Below, one piece after another: positions 8,045-16,150 of a stretch of 64,000 bases of DNA. The translations under genes were made by a program, and so were the position numbers. The stretch spans positions 1,116,001-1,180,000 of the forward strand of contig NZ_JACHEF010000002.1 of the NCBI RefSeq assembly GCF_014207355.1, given 5' to 3'. The stretch comes from Mesorhizobium sangaii. Lineage in GTDB: Bacteria > Pseudomonadota > Alphaproteobacteria > Rhizobiales > Rhizobiaceae. The notes beneath the pieces were generated by a model. The model saw only the letters and a program-made list of their open reading frames with translations, did no database searches and was not told where the DNA came from. How positions within the stretch are numbered: the stretch's first letter is position 1; each line of letters starts with the position of its first letter.

Positions 8045-8829
8045 CAGCGCGCCTCCTTGAGCGAAGGCATGCCGCGCCGCGACCAGGCCTCGATACGGCC
8101 GATGATCAGATTGGAAAACAGCGACAGCAGCAGATAGAGCACGCCGGCGGCGAAAAAGAAGGTGAAATAGGCTTTGGTGACGCCCGCCGCCTGCCGCGTT
8201 GCCAGCGCCAGTTCATAGAATCCGACGACCGCCAGCAGCGCGGTGTCCTTGGTGGCGATCAGCCAGAGATTGGCGAGGCCCGGTATGGCGAAGGGCAGCA
8301 TGGCCGGCAAGGTGATGCGCCGCAACAGCAGGCCGGGAGACATGCCATAGGCGCGGGCGGCTTCGATCTGGCCTTGCGGAATGGCCAGGATCGCGCCGCG
8401 TATCACTTCGGTCGAATAGGCACCCTGGACAAAGCCGAGCACGGCGATGCCGGCGGCAAGGCCGCTGATGTCGACGCGCTGGTAGCCCATTGCCGTCAGC
8501 GCCTGGTTGATCAGGTCGGTTCCGGCATAATACAGCAGCAGGATCAGCACCAGTTCGGGCACGGCGCGCACGATGGTGGTGTAGACCGCCAAGAGATCGC
8601 GCACCACCGGCCCGCCATAGAGCTTGCCATAGGCGCCGGCTGTGCCGATCAGAAGGCCGAGGCACGTGGCGCCCAGCGCGATCTCGATCGAATGGAGCAG
8701 TCCAACCAAAAGAGCTCCGCCCCAGCCCGGCGGGTAGGGCGAGAGAAGCTCGATGATGCCGGCCGCGGAGGCCGAAAGAAGGGCGTCGATCAGCGTCGTC
8801 CCCGAATTGCTGGCGTCCGCCGCTGTCAA
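8044..8829 (-). CDS. Polar amino acid ABC transporter permease (HisQ/OccQ type)
   Basis: A 261-residue permease, the first of the pair, with hydrophobic helices and the EAA loop GQIEAARAYGMSPGLLLRRITLPAM near residue 150. The frame opens with a TTG at 8829 and has no strong ribosome site. An alternative start inside the first 25 residues is possible because homologues usually begin near the FDLLSPYPPGWGGALL-like segment. It lies about 90 bases after the binding protein gene and overlaps the next permease. Together with it this makes the membrane channel of a guanidino or basic amino acid importer, as suggested by context. Confidence 0.92.
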   Translation of the reverse strand: MTAADASNSGTTLIDALLSASAAGIIELLSPYPPGWGGALLVGLLHSIEIALGATCLGLLIGTAGAYGKLYGGPVVRDLLAVYTTIVRAVPELVLILLLYYAGTDLINQALTAMGYQRVDISGLAAGIAVLGFVQGAYSTEVIRGAILAIPQGQIEAARAYGMSPGLLLRRITLPAMLPFAIPGLANLWLIATKDTALLAVVGFYELALATRQAAGVTKAYFTFFFAAGVLYLLLSLFSNLIIGRIEAWSRRGMPSLKEAR

Positions 8830-8918
8830 TTCTCGTCAGCGGAAAGCGTGTGTTGGACGGGTTTCGGCGAAACCGCACGGCGCGATGCCGTGCGGTTGTT
8901 GCTCATGCGTCGGCGATA

Positions 8919-9713
8919 TCAGTTCGACTGCGTCGGGCCGCCGTAAATATCGAAATCGAAGTACTTCTTCGAGATCTCGTCATACTTGCCGTTGGCGCGG
9001 ATGGCCTTGATGCCGGCGTTGATCTTGTCCTTCAGCTCGGTGTCCTCCTTGCGCACGCCGGCACCGACGCCCGGTCCGAGCACTTCATCGTCCGGAGCCA
9101 CCATGCCCTTGAGATCGCAGCACGCCTTGCCCTGGTCCGACTTGAGGAATTCGCCAAGCGCGATGGAGTCGGCCTGCACCGCGTCCAGACGGCCGGCGGC
9201 AAGATCGTTGTTGGCCTCGTCCTGGGTCTGGTATTCCTTGATCTCGGCCGCCTCGGTGAAGTGCTTCTTGGCGTAGACGGCATGCACGGTCGACACCTGA
9301 ACCCCGACGACCTTGCCTTTGAGGTCCGCGGGCGCGGGCCCGAATTTCTGGTCCTTGGGACCGATGATCGCGGTTGGCGTGTTGTAATATTTGTCGGAGA
9401 AGTCGATCGTCTTCTTGCGCTCGGCGGTGATCGACATCGAGCTGGCGATGACATCGATCTTCTTTGTCGTCAGCGCCGGGATGATGCCGTCCCAGGCGAC
9501 CGGGGTGATGACGCAGTCGAGCTTCTCTTCGGCGCAGACGGCGTCGATGAAATCGATCTCCCAGCCAACCCACTTGCCCGAAGCATCCGGTGAGGTGAAG
9601 GGTGGATAGGGCTCGGCGGCGACGCCGATCTTGACCGGATCGGCCTTGGCCACGCCCATGGCGGCGACACCCAGCAGCAGCGCTGCGGCGAATGTCTTCA
9701 GAACAGTCTTCAT
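8919..9713 (-). CDS. Periplasmic polar amino acid-binding protein (family 3, ArgT/OccT/NocT-like)
   Basis: A 264-residue solute-binding protein. Residues 1-24 are a signal peptide ending AKA before DPVK. The mature N-terminus KIGVAAEPYPPFTSPDASGKWVG, the segment GWEIDFIDAVC and the hinge motif DVIASSMSITAERKK are typical of the histidine/arginine/opine clade. The SMSITAERKK stretch usually carries the Ser/Thr and Arg that hold the substrate alpha-carboxylate. It sits between the ATPase gene and the two permeases. The ligand is probably a basic or guanidino amino acid given the divergent catabolic genes, but opine-like conjugates cannot be excluded. Confidence 0.93.
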   Translation of the reverse strand: MKTVLKTFAAALLLGVAAMGVAKADPVKIGVAAEPYPPFTSPDASGKWVGWEIDFIDAVCAEEKLDCVITPVAWDGIIPALTTKKIDVIASSMSITAERKKTIDFSDKYYNTPTAIIGPKDQKFGPAPADLKGKVVGVQVSTVHAVYAKKHFTEAAEIKEYQTQDEANNDLAAGRLDAVQADSIALGEFLKSDQGKACCDLKGMVAPDDEVLGPGVGAGVRKEDTELKDKINAGIKAIRANGKYDEISKKYFDFDIYGGPTQSN

Positions 9714-9767
9714 TTCATGACTCCCAGTTTGTTGTTGGTTCCCGGTTTTCTTCCGTCTCGGCCCGTC

Positions 9768-10583
9768 CTAGCCGATGTTGCGGATGAACTGCTTGAGCCT
9801 TTCGGATCTGGGCGCGCCGAAGATCTGCTCCGGCGGTCCCTCTTCCTCGACCAATCCATTGTAGAGATAGACGACATGCGTCGCGACCTCGCGGGCGAAC
9901 TTCATCTCGTGGGTGACCAGCACCATGGTGCGGCCTTCGCGCGCCAGGTCGCCTATCACCTTCAGCACCTCGCCGACCAGTTCGGGATCGAGCGCCGAGG
10001 TCGGCTCGTCGAACAGCATCACGCGCGGATTGATGGCCAGCGCCCGGGCGATCGCGGCACGCTGCTGCTGGCCGCCCGACAGATAGGCCGGATAGACGTC
10101 GCGCTTTTCGGCCAGGCCGACGCGGGCGAGCAGCTTCTCGGCCTCGCGGATCGCCACGTCGCGCTGGACGCCAAGCACATGCACGGGAACCTCGATGACG
10201 TTCTCGATCAGCGTCATGTGGCTCCACAGGTTGAAGTTCTGGAACACCATGCCGAGCTTGGAGCGGATGCGCTCGATCTGCTTGCGGTCGGCCGGAACCG
10301 TGTGGCCGTGGCTGTCGGCCTTCAGCTTGATCTCCTCGCCATTGACGCGGATGATGCCGCTGGTCGGGTTCTCCAGGCAGTTGATGCAGCGCAGCAATGT
10401 CGATTTGCCCGAGCCTGAGCCACCGATGATGGCGATGACCTCGCCGTCGCGGGCCGACAGCGAGACGCCCTTCAGCACATGCAGCTCACCGAACCGCTTG
10501 TGGAGGTTTTCGACATGGATGGCTTCGGCGGCGCCGCCCTGCGCCGTGTGTTTCAGAACGGGGACGGCGCTTTGCGCCATCAT
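9768..10583 (-). CDS. Polar amino acid ABC transporter ATP-binding protein (HisP/OccP type)
   Basis: A 271-residue ATPase that powers the importer encoded just downstream. Walker A GGSGSGKST is near residue 58, the signature LSGGQQQRAAIARAL near 165, Walker B RVMLFDEPTSALD near 185, and the switch His follows in VTHEM. Two consecutive ATG codons begin the frame (10583 and 10580); an AAGGG lies directly before them, so the second is the better spaced. It is the first gene of the reverse-strand operon and faces the hydrolase gene across a 190-base divergent promoter region. Confidence 0.94.
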   Translation of the reverse strand: MMAQSAVPVLKHTAQGGAAEAIHVENLHKRFGELHVLKGVSLSARDGEVIAIIGGSGSGKSTLLRCINCLENPTSGIIRVNGEEIKLKADSHGHTVPADRKQIERIRSKLGMVFQNFNLWSHMTLIENVIEVPVHVLGVQRDVAIREAEKLLARVGLAEKRDVYPAYLSGGQQQRAAIARALAINPRVMLFDEPTSALDPELVGEVLKVIGDLAREGRTMVLVTHEMKFAREVATHVVYLYNGLVEEEGPPEQIFGAPRSERLKQFIRNIG

Positions 10584-10774
10584 CCCTTCGACGCTCCGCG
10601 GAGTGGTCGAGCCCGTCGCTGCTGGATTCTTTTACCCATTACCCGTCACTGGACAGAGTTCCCATGCTCAAGATGGACCGTTCCGCTTGCCTCCGTCAAC
10701 CATGGTTTTTTGGACTATTGATCACAGCTTGCCGTAGTGGTTAGTGGCGGCAACGGACGTCTCGGGAGAATTGA
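10584..10774. promoter_or_regulatory. Divergent intergenic region of the guanidino-compound locus
   Basis: This 191-base gap separates the transporter operon (reverse) from the hydrolase-decarboxylase pair (forward) and must hold both promoters. The AT-richer part is 10705-10740. I see no convincing symmetric operator and no regulator gene next to it. Confidence 0.4.
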
Positions 10775-11650
10775 GTGGGCAAATCATACGGGTCGCAGTC
10801 CATGGCCGGACCGCTGAAACGCGTGCTTATGCGGTCCGCCGCCAGCGCCATGCGTGATGCCAGGGCGCAGGAATGGCACTACGGCCCGGGCTTCGAGCCG
10901 GGAAAGGCCGCCGCCCAGCATGAGCGATTGACGCAGCTGGTTTCTGCCTCCAGCGCCGAGGTCGAATGGCTGACGGATGCCGACGACGGGCTGGCCGATT
11001 CGGTCTTCACCCATGATCCTTCGCTGATGACCGATCACGGCGCGATCATTCTTGCCATGGGCAAGGCGCTGCGCCGGACCGAGCCCGGCCTGCACGAAGC
11101 AGCCTACAAGCGCCTTGGCATTCCCATCCTCGGCCGCATCGATGATCCGGGCCAGGTGGAAGGCGGCGACTGCGTCTGGGTGGATGCAAACACGCTGGCC
11201 GTTGGCCGTGGCGTGCGCACCAACCAGGATGGCATCCAGCAGCTCGCCAACCTGCTGTCGCCCAAGGGCATTTCGGTTTTCGGCTTCGATCTGCCGCTCT
11301 GGCACGGCGAGGAGGCCTGCCTGCACCTGATGTCGGTGATCAGTCCGCTCGCCGACGATCTAGCGCTGGTCTACGCGCCTCTGCTGCCGGCCGCCTTCTA
11401 CCAGATGCTGAAAGGGCGCGGCATCACACTGGTCGAGGGCGATGCCGGTGAGTTCCATGCCTCCAACGGGCTCAGCCTCAATGTGCTGCCGACGGCGCCA
11501 CGCCAGGTTATCGCCGTCGCAGGCTTCCCCAGGACGGCGGCTGCCATGCAGGCGGCCGGCTGCACGGTTTCGACCTTCGAGGCGGATGCGCTCTGCATCG
11601 CTTGCGAGGGTGGCCCGACCTGCCTGACGCGACCGGTGCTGCGCCAATGA
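10775..11650 (+). CDS. Dimethylarginine dimethylaminohydrolase-family amidinohydrolase
   Basis: A 291-residue member of the amidinotransferase/guanidino-hydrolase superfamily. The substrate-binding loop EGGD is at residues 129-132, the catalytic His is His184 (LHLMS) and the catalytic Cys is Cys283 in GGPTCLTR near the C-terminus. Order and spacing fit dimethylargininase (methylated arginine to citrulline plus an amine) or a related arginine-like hydrolase. A GTG start at 10775 has GGGAG six bases upstream. Its stop overlaps the ATG of the decarboxylase gene (ATGA), so the two are coupled. Whether the true substrate is methylarginine, arginine, ketoarginine or another guanidino acid cannot be read from sequence. 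Confidence 0.85.
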   Translation: MGKSYGSQSMAGPLKRVLMRSAASAMRDARAQEWHYGPGFEPGKAAAQHERLTQLVSASSAEVEWLTDADDGLADSVFTHDPSLMTDHGAIILAMGKALRRTEPGLHEAAYKRLGIPILGRIDDPGQVEGGDCVWVDANTLAVGRGVRTNQDGIQQLANLLSPKGISVFGFDLPLWHGEEACLHLMSVISPLADDLALVYAPLLPAAFYQMLKGRGITLVEGDAGEFHASNGLSLNVLPTAPRQVIAVAGFPRTAAAMQAAGCTVSTFEADALCIACEGGPTCLTRPVLRQ

Positions 11651-13272
11651 CCACCATTGGGACCACGACTGGGACCACCCTTGGGAACACCATTGGGACG
11701 ACCGTCGGCGAGGCGCTCATTTCGCTGCTCGAAGCCCATGGTGTCGACACGGTCTTCGGCATTCCGGGCGTGCACACCGTCGAACTCTACCGGGGGCTGG
11801 CGCGCTCGAAAATCCGCCATGTCACGCCGCGCCACGAGCAGGGCGCCGGCTTCATGGCCGACGGCTATGCACGCGCCAGCGGCAGGCCGGGCGTCGCCTT
11901 CGTCATCACCGGACCGGGCCTGACCAACACCATCACCGCCATGGGACAGGCGCGCGCCGATTCGGTGCCGATGCTGGTGATCTCAGGCGTCAACGCCACC
12001 CCAACGCTGGGCAAGGGCCTGGGCCATCTGCATGAACTGCCCGACCAGCGCGGCATGATGGAGAAGGTGGCGCTGTCTTCGCAGCGGGTCACCGATGCCA
12101 GTGAATTGCCCGGCGCGCTGGCGCAGGCCTTCGCGCTGTTTTCATCGGCCCGGCCCGGCCCGGTGCATATCGAAATCCCGACCGACGTCATGGTCAAGCC
12201 AGCGGATGGCATCGCTGCCATGCTGAGCAATGCGGCACCGCCAGCGCCGTCCGGCGCCGCAATTGCCAGCGCGGCCAAACTCATCGCCGCCGCGCGCTCT
12301 CCGTTGATCCTGGCCGGCGGCGGCGCCAAACGCGCCGACGCGCCATTGCGGCGTCTGGCCGAACGGCTGGGCGCGCCGGTCGTCGAGACCGCCAATGCGC
12401 GCGGCCTCCTGCATGCCCATCCGCTTTGCGTGCCGGCCAGTCCAAGCCTTAAGGCAGTGCGGGCCCTGATGGCGCAAGCGGATCTGGTCATTGCCGCCGG
12501 CACCGAGTTCGGCCCCACCGACTATGACGGCTACAGCGACGGCGGTTTCGTCCTGCCCGCCAATCTGATCCGCATCGATATCGGCGCAGACCAGCTTGCC
12601 CGCCGCCCGGCGACGGTTTCGATTCTGGCCGATTGCGCCGAGGCGCTCGAAGCGCTGCTCCTGGAAATCAGCCATGTCCAGGCAAGCGAGGGCGGACCGT
12701 CGCGCGCCGCCGCTGCACGAGAGGCGGCCTTTGCCGAGATCAGTCCGACGATGCAGTCGCAGGTGCGCGCCGTGGAAGTGATCCGCGACACGCTGCCGGG
12801 TGCGCTCATCGTCGGCGATTCGACGCAGCCGATCTATGCCGCCAACCTCTACTATGACCATGACCGCCCCGGCGGCTGGTTCAATGCCGCCACCGGTTTC
12901 GGCGCGCTCGGCTACGGCCCGCCGGCGGCGATCGGCGCCGCCCTTGCCGTGCCCGATGCGCCGGTCGTCTGCCTCACGGGGGACGGCGGCTTCCAGTTCA
13001 CGCTACCGGAACTGGGCGCCGCGCTTGATGCCCAGGCACCGGTCATCTTCGTCGTCTGGAACAATCGCGGCTACCGCGAGATCGAAACCTCGATGCTCGA
13101 TGTCGGCGTCGAGCCTGTCGGCGTGTCGCCGGCGCCGCCGGATTTCTGCAAGCTGGCCGAAGCCTACGGCCTTGGTGCGGAACGGCTTACCGATATCGAC
13201 GCTCTGGCGGACGCGTTGAAACGCGCCCGGGCAACCGGCCTGCCGCGCGTCATCGAAATCACAGTCGACTGA
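11647..13272 (+). CDS. Thiamine-diphosphate enzyme, 5-guanidino-2-oxopentanoate decarboxylase-like (AruI family)
   Basis: A 541-residue ThDP-dependent enzyme with the three-domain acetolactate-synthase/benzoylformate-decarboxylase architecture. The ThDP-activating Glu64 lies in RHEQGAGFMADGYARASG. The cofactor motif GDGG starts at residue 445 and closes with Asn472-Asn473. It matches the family named for AruI, which decarboxylates 2-ketoarginine to 4-guanidinobutyraldehyde in the arginine transaminase pathway. The start is the ATG in the ATGA overlap with the hydrolase gene; a longer frame to 11602 lies inside that gene. Residues 2-21 are encoded by five imperfect 12-bp repeats. No arginine transaminase gene is adjacent, so the keto acid source is unknown. 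Confidence 0.85.
   Translation: MTTIGTTTGTTLGNTIGTTVGEALISLLEAHGVDTVFGIPGVHTVELYRGLARSKIRHVTPRHEQGAGFMADGYARASGRPGVAFVITGPGLTNTITAMGQARADSVPMLVISGVNATPTLGKGLGHLHELPDQRGMMEKVALSSQRVTDASELPGALAQAFALFSSARPGPVHIEIPTDVMVKPADGIAAMLSNAAPPAPSGAAIASAAKLIAAARSPLILAGGGAKRADAPLRRLAERLGAPVVETANARGLLHAHPLCVPASPSLKAVRALMAQADLVIAAGTEFGPTDYDGYSDGGFVLPANLIRIDIGADQLARRPATVSILADCAEALEALLLEISHVQASEGGPSRAAAAREAAFAEISPTMQSQVRAVEVIRDTLPGALIVGDSTQPIYAANLYYDHDRPGGWFNAATGFGALGYGPPAAIGAALAVPDAPVVCLTGDGGFQFTLPELGAALDAQAPVIFVVWNNRGYREIETSMLDVGVEPVGVSPAPPDFCKLAEAYGLGAERLTDIDALADALKRARATGLPRVIEITVD
11650..11709 (+). repeat. Five tandem 12-bp repeats in the decarboxylase N-terminal coding region
   Basis: Units at 11650, 11662, 11674, 11686 and 11698 each read as a variant of ACCACCATTGGG and encode the four-residue pattern Thr/Asn-Thr-x-Gly. 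Copy changes would keep the reading frame. The family core begins only after them (GEALISLLEAHG). Confidence 0.8.
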
Positions 13273-13463
13273 AGAGTGGCGGCGCAACGTGCTTCATGTG
13301 CCAAAGCCGGCATGGATCCGGCTGGCCGACAGGCCGATGCATGCAAAGACGCAACAACTGCCATGTCGAGATATCAGTTGAGTGATGGTGCGAAAGGCGC
13401 GACGCTCTGCGTCGGGCGGCGTAACAAACGACACAATCAAAAAAATAACAGGAGCGGTCCAGG

Positions 13464-14171
13464 ATGACGGAAACACTTGAAGGCAGGCACATTGTCGTGA
13501 CCGGAGGCACCGGGGCGCTCGGTGGTGCGGTCGTCGGCAAACTGCTGAGTGAGGGCGCGATCTGCCATGTGCCCAATGCCCATGCCGCGGCGCCCGGGCA
13601 TTTCCCCTTTACCGAGCATGACCGCGTCAAGTTGGTGCACAATGTCGATCTCTCGGACTCCGCCAAGGTCGAGGCGTTCTACAGCCAGGTTCCAGGTCTG
13701 TGGGGTTCGATCCACCTGGCCGGCGGCTTCACCGCGGCGCCGGTGGAAAAGATCGAGTCGGCATCCTTTGCCGAAATGATGGACACCAATGCACGCACCG
13801 CCTTCCTGTGCTGCCGCGCGGCGGTGCGCTCGATGCTGGCGTCGGACATCGCGGGCCGCATCGTCAATGTCACGGCGCGCGCCGGGCTCGACCCGCGGCG
13901 CGGCAGCGGCATGGTCGCTTACGCGGCCAGCAAGGCCGCGGTGGCGGCGATGACGGTGGCGATGGCCGAGGAGTTGAAAGGCAAGGGCATCCTGGTCAAT
14001 GCCGTGGCGCCATCGACGCTCGATACGCCGGCAAACCGTGCCGATATGCCGGATGCCGACGTCACCAGATGGGTCAGTCTCGAAGCGGCGGCCGAAGCCA
14101 TTGCCTATCTCGCCTCGCCAGCCAATCAGGCGATGAGCGGAACGCTGGTGCCGCTCTACGGCAGGGCCTGA
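13464..14171 (+). CDS. Short-chain dehydrogenase/reductase (SDR)
   Basis: A classical SDR of 235 residues. The cofactor motif GGTGALG is at residues 15-21, and the active-site YAASK follows the VNVTARAG Ser/Thr-region near residue 153. AGGAG lies twelve bases before the ATG, with a weaker AGG closer. It is 190 bases downstream of the decarboxylase gene on the same strand. It may therefore belong to the guanidino locus, for example reducing an aldehyde product, but nothing in the sequence fixes the substrate. Its last 16 bases overlap the convergent membrane protein gene. Confidence 0.88.
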   Translation: MTETLEGRHIVVTGGTGALGGAVVGKLLSEGAICHVPNAHAAAPGHFPFTEHDRVKLVHNVDLSDSAKVEAFYSQVPGLWGSIHLAGGFTAAPVEKIESASFAEMMDTNARTAFLCCRAAVRSMLASDIAGRIVNVTARAGLDPRRGSGMVAYAASKAAVAAMTVAMAEELKGKGILVNAVAPSTLDTPANRADMPDADVTRWVSLEAAAEAIAYLASPANQAMSGTLVPLYGRA

Positions 14172-16024
14172 GCAGGAACCGCAGAAACAGGGCAGGTGGC
14201 GTCCGATCCATCGGCGTTGCGGTAGCTGTACAGCCGCAGCGGCGAGGTAGCATCCGTCGGACACTCCTTGAGCCATGACGGCGGGTGGCCCTCCATCAGC
14301 GCTGCCGCGAATGGATAGGTGGTTTCGAGTTCTAGCGACGGTGGGCCTCTCCACCCGCAAAGCGCGACATGCGTCGCCTTGGACGCGTCGAGAAACGCGC
14401 GCGGGTCGGTTGTCGAAGGATCAAGGAAGCGATAGCTCCGTTCGATCCCTTGAGCCGACGGGTGGTTGGGGATTGTCACCACCTTGGGACCTTCGGCAAG
14501 AGCCAGAAGATGCGCTCCGATCAACGGTGGCGTCAGGACGACGGCGCCCGCAGGCCAACCCTCCTGCGGTTCAACGTGCCTGAGATCGCAACTGTCAGCG
14601 AACTCGGCGGCGGGAATGGCTGCCTGGGATGGTCTTGCCGACAGGTGGTACAGCGCCATCGCCGCGGACAAAACCAGACCGGGCAGGATCAACGCGTATC
14701 GTGGCGATGCCACCGGCACGCGTGATTTCAAATAGCGCCCCAGTCCCACATCTGGCGGCAGGAAACTCGCCAGCACGAAGGTCAGACCGATACCGGAAAA
14801 GACCGGAAGATAGCGGAAGTATCGGAAGTAGCCGATCGCCAGCGCCAGCGAGAGCAGCGAGAACAGCGCCAGGATGACCAGCGGCCGGCTTCGGCTCCGC
14901 GGATTGAGGCAGATGACTGCCGGGGCGAGCGCGCCGACGAACAGCAACGCCATGCTGGGAAAGCTGTCCGACAAAACGAAATCAGGGCGCCGGAACAGGC
15001 TCAGTTCCTGAGGGATCCTGTTGAGCATGTTGTCGCGTACATAGGCGTCGAGCGAAGCATAAGGGCCGGCCAGGCATTGCGGGAACAACACCACCAGCGC
15101 CGCCGCGCTGGCGGCCGCGAACATCAGCAAGATTGCCGTCCGCGTCGCCCATCCGCCGCGCCGGCCGACAAGCAAAGGCACCACGGCAAATGAAAGTCCG
15201 GCCGCGACGAGTGCCGTCACATGCGGCGTCGAATAGGTGTCGCATCTGACGGCGGAATAGGCTGAAGGCGGTACGATCGCGGCGAACAGGCCGAGCCCGC
15301 CCAGGGCCAATGCCAGCCCGAAGCCAGCGATCCTGTCGGCACCCCGTTCGCTGCCGAAGATCCAGTCAAAGGCATAGACCGCCATCACCAGAGCATAGAA
15401 CGGCGCGAACTCGGCGCTGATGGCAAGCGCCAAGGCCGCCAGCAGCCCGTTGATGAAGGCAGCGACGCGGTTTTGCGACAACATCAAGACCAGGGCCGCG
15501 AGCAGAAGCAGTATTTGCAGATTGTGGTAGTCGATCCGTCCCGGGGCATATTCGAAAAAGCTGCGCGCGGCAAAGATCAGAGCCAGCGGCAATGCAACGG
15601 CCGGGTTGGCAAAGCCCACTGCGATCACCAGCCGATTGTAGAAATAGAGCGCCGGCGCAAGCAGCAGCAGCGGCACGGCAAAGCTTGCCATCGTCAGCGC
15701 CGGCTCGAAGCCGGCAAACGGCATCAGCAGGCGCGCGAAGGCGGCATAGGGAAGGTCCACGATCCATGGCCAATGCGAGACATAGGGCTCTGGCTGGGCA
15801 ACACCGGGCAGCAACCGGTCGAAGATGTTGCCCGTTTCAAGCAATGTGCGGACTTCATGCAATTTGACCAGGTCGTCCACGTCGCCATTGAGCTGGAAGC
15901 CCAGGGACCAGAGGACGGCCATCAAGATCGCCATTCCGCAAAGGCAGAACAAGGCCGGTGACCCGATGTAGAGACGCGGCAACCACGAAGAGCCCGTAGC
16001 GGGACAATCGTCGTCATTGCGCAT
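14156..16024 (-). CDS. Large polytopic membrane protein, GT-C glycosyltransferase-like
   Basis: A 622-residue protein with roughly ten to twelve hydrophobic segments across residues 20-430, then a soluble C-terminal domain with several Cys. After the first helix a lumenal loop carries an acidic DVDD motif (residues about 48-51) and an aromatic-rich SHWPWIVDLPY stretch. That layout is seen in GT-C family enzymes that use lipid-linked sugars (ArnT/PMT-like). No conserved catalytic motif beyond this can be named, so the assignment is tentative. The gene converges with the SDR gene (stops overlap by 16 bases) and lies downstream of the rpsA terminator. Confidence 0.7.
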   Translation of the reverse strand: MRNDDDCPATGSSWLPRLYIGSPALFCLCGMAILMAVLWSLGFQLNGDVDDLVKLHEVRTLLETGNIFDRLLPGVAQPEPYVSHWPWIVDLPYAAFARLLMPFAGFEPALTMASFAVPLLLLAPALYFYNRLVIAVGFANPAVALPLALIFAARSFFEYAPGRIDYHNLQILLLLAALVLMLSQNRVAAFINGLLAALALAISAEFAPFYALVMAVYAFDWIFGSERGADRIAGFGLALALGGLGLFAAIVPPSAYSAVRCDTYSTPHVTALVAAGLSFAVVPLLVGRRGGWATRTAILLMFAAASAAALVVLFPQCLAGPYASLDAYVRDNMLNRIPQELSLFRRPDFVLSDSFPSMALLFVGALAPAVICLNPRSRSRPLVILALFSLLSLALAIGYFRYFRYLPVFSGIGLTFVLASFLPPDVGLGRYLKSRVPVASPRYALILPGLVLSAAMALYHLSARPSQAAIPAAEFADSCDLRHVEPQEGWPAGAVVLTPPLIGAHLLALAEGPKVVTIPNHPSAQGIERSYRFLDPSTTDPRAFLDASKATHVALCGWRGPPSLELETTYPFAAALMEGHPPSWLKECPTDATSPLRLYSYRNADGSDATCPVSAVPAQALP

Positions 16025-16075
16025 GGAAAGCCTCTCCTCGGATTACTGGCAAATACCCGAGGAAGTTTATCTTAC

Positions 16076-16111
16076 CGTAAAGAAAAACCCCGCCGGATCG
16101 CTCCGGCGGGG
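16076..16111 (-). terminator. Rho-independent terminator of rpsA
   Basis: Read on the reverse strand, CCCCGCCGGA pairs with TCCGGCGGGG around a four-base loop (16088-16111) and is followed by TTTTTCTTTA. A weaker hairpin, CCACCGC/GCGGTGG, lies at 16122-16139 between it and the rpsA stop. Confidence 0.85.
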
Positions 16112-16150
16112 CTTGAACTGACCACCGCGCAAGCGGTGGGGGCAGATGAC

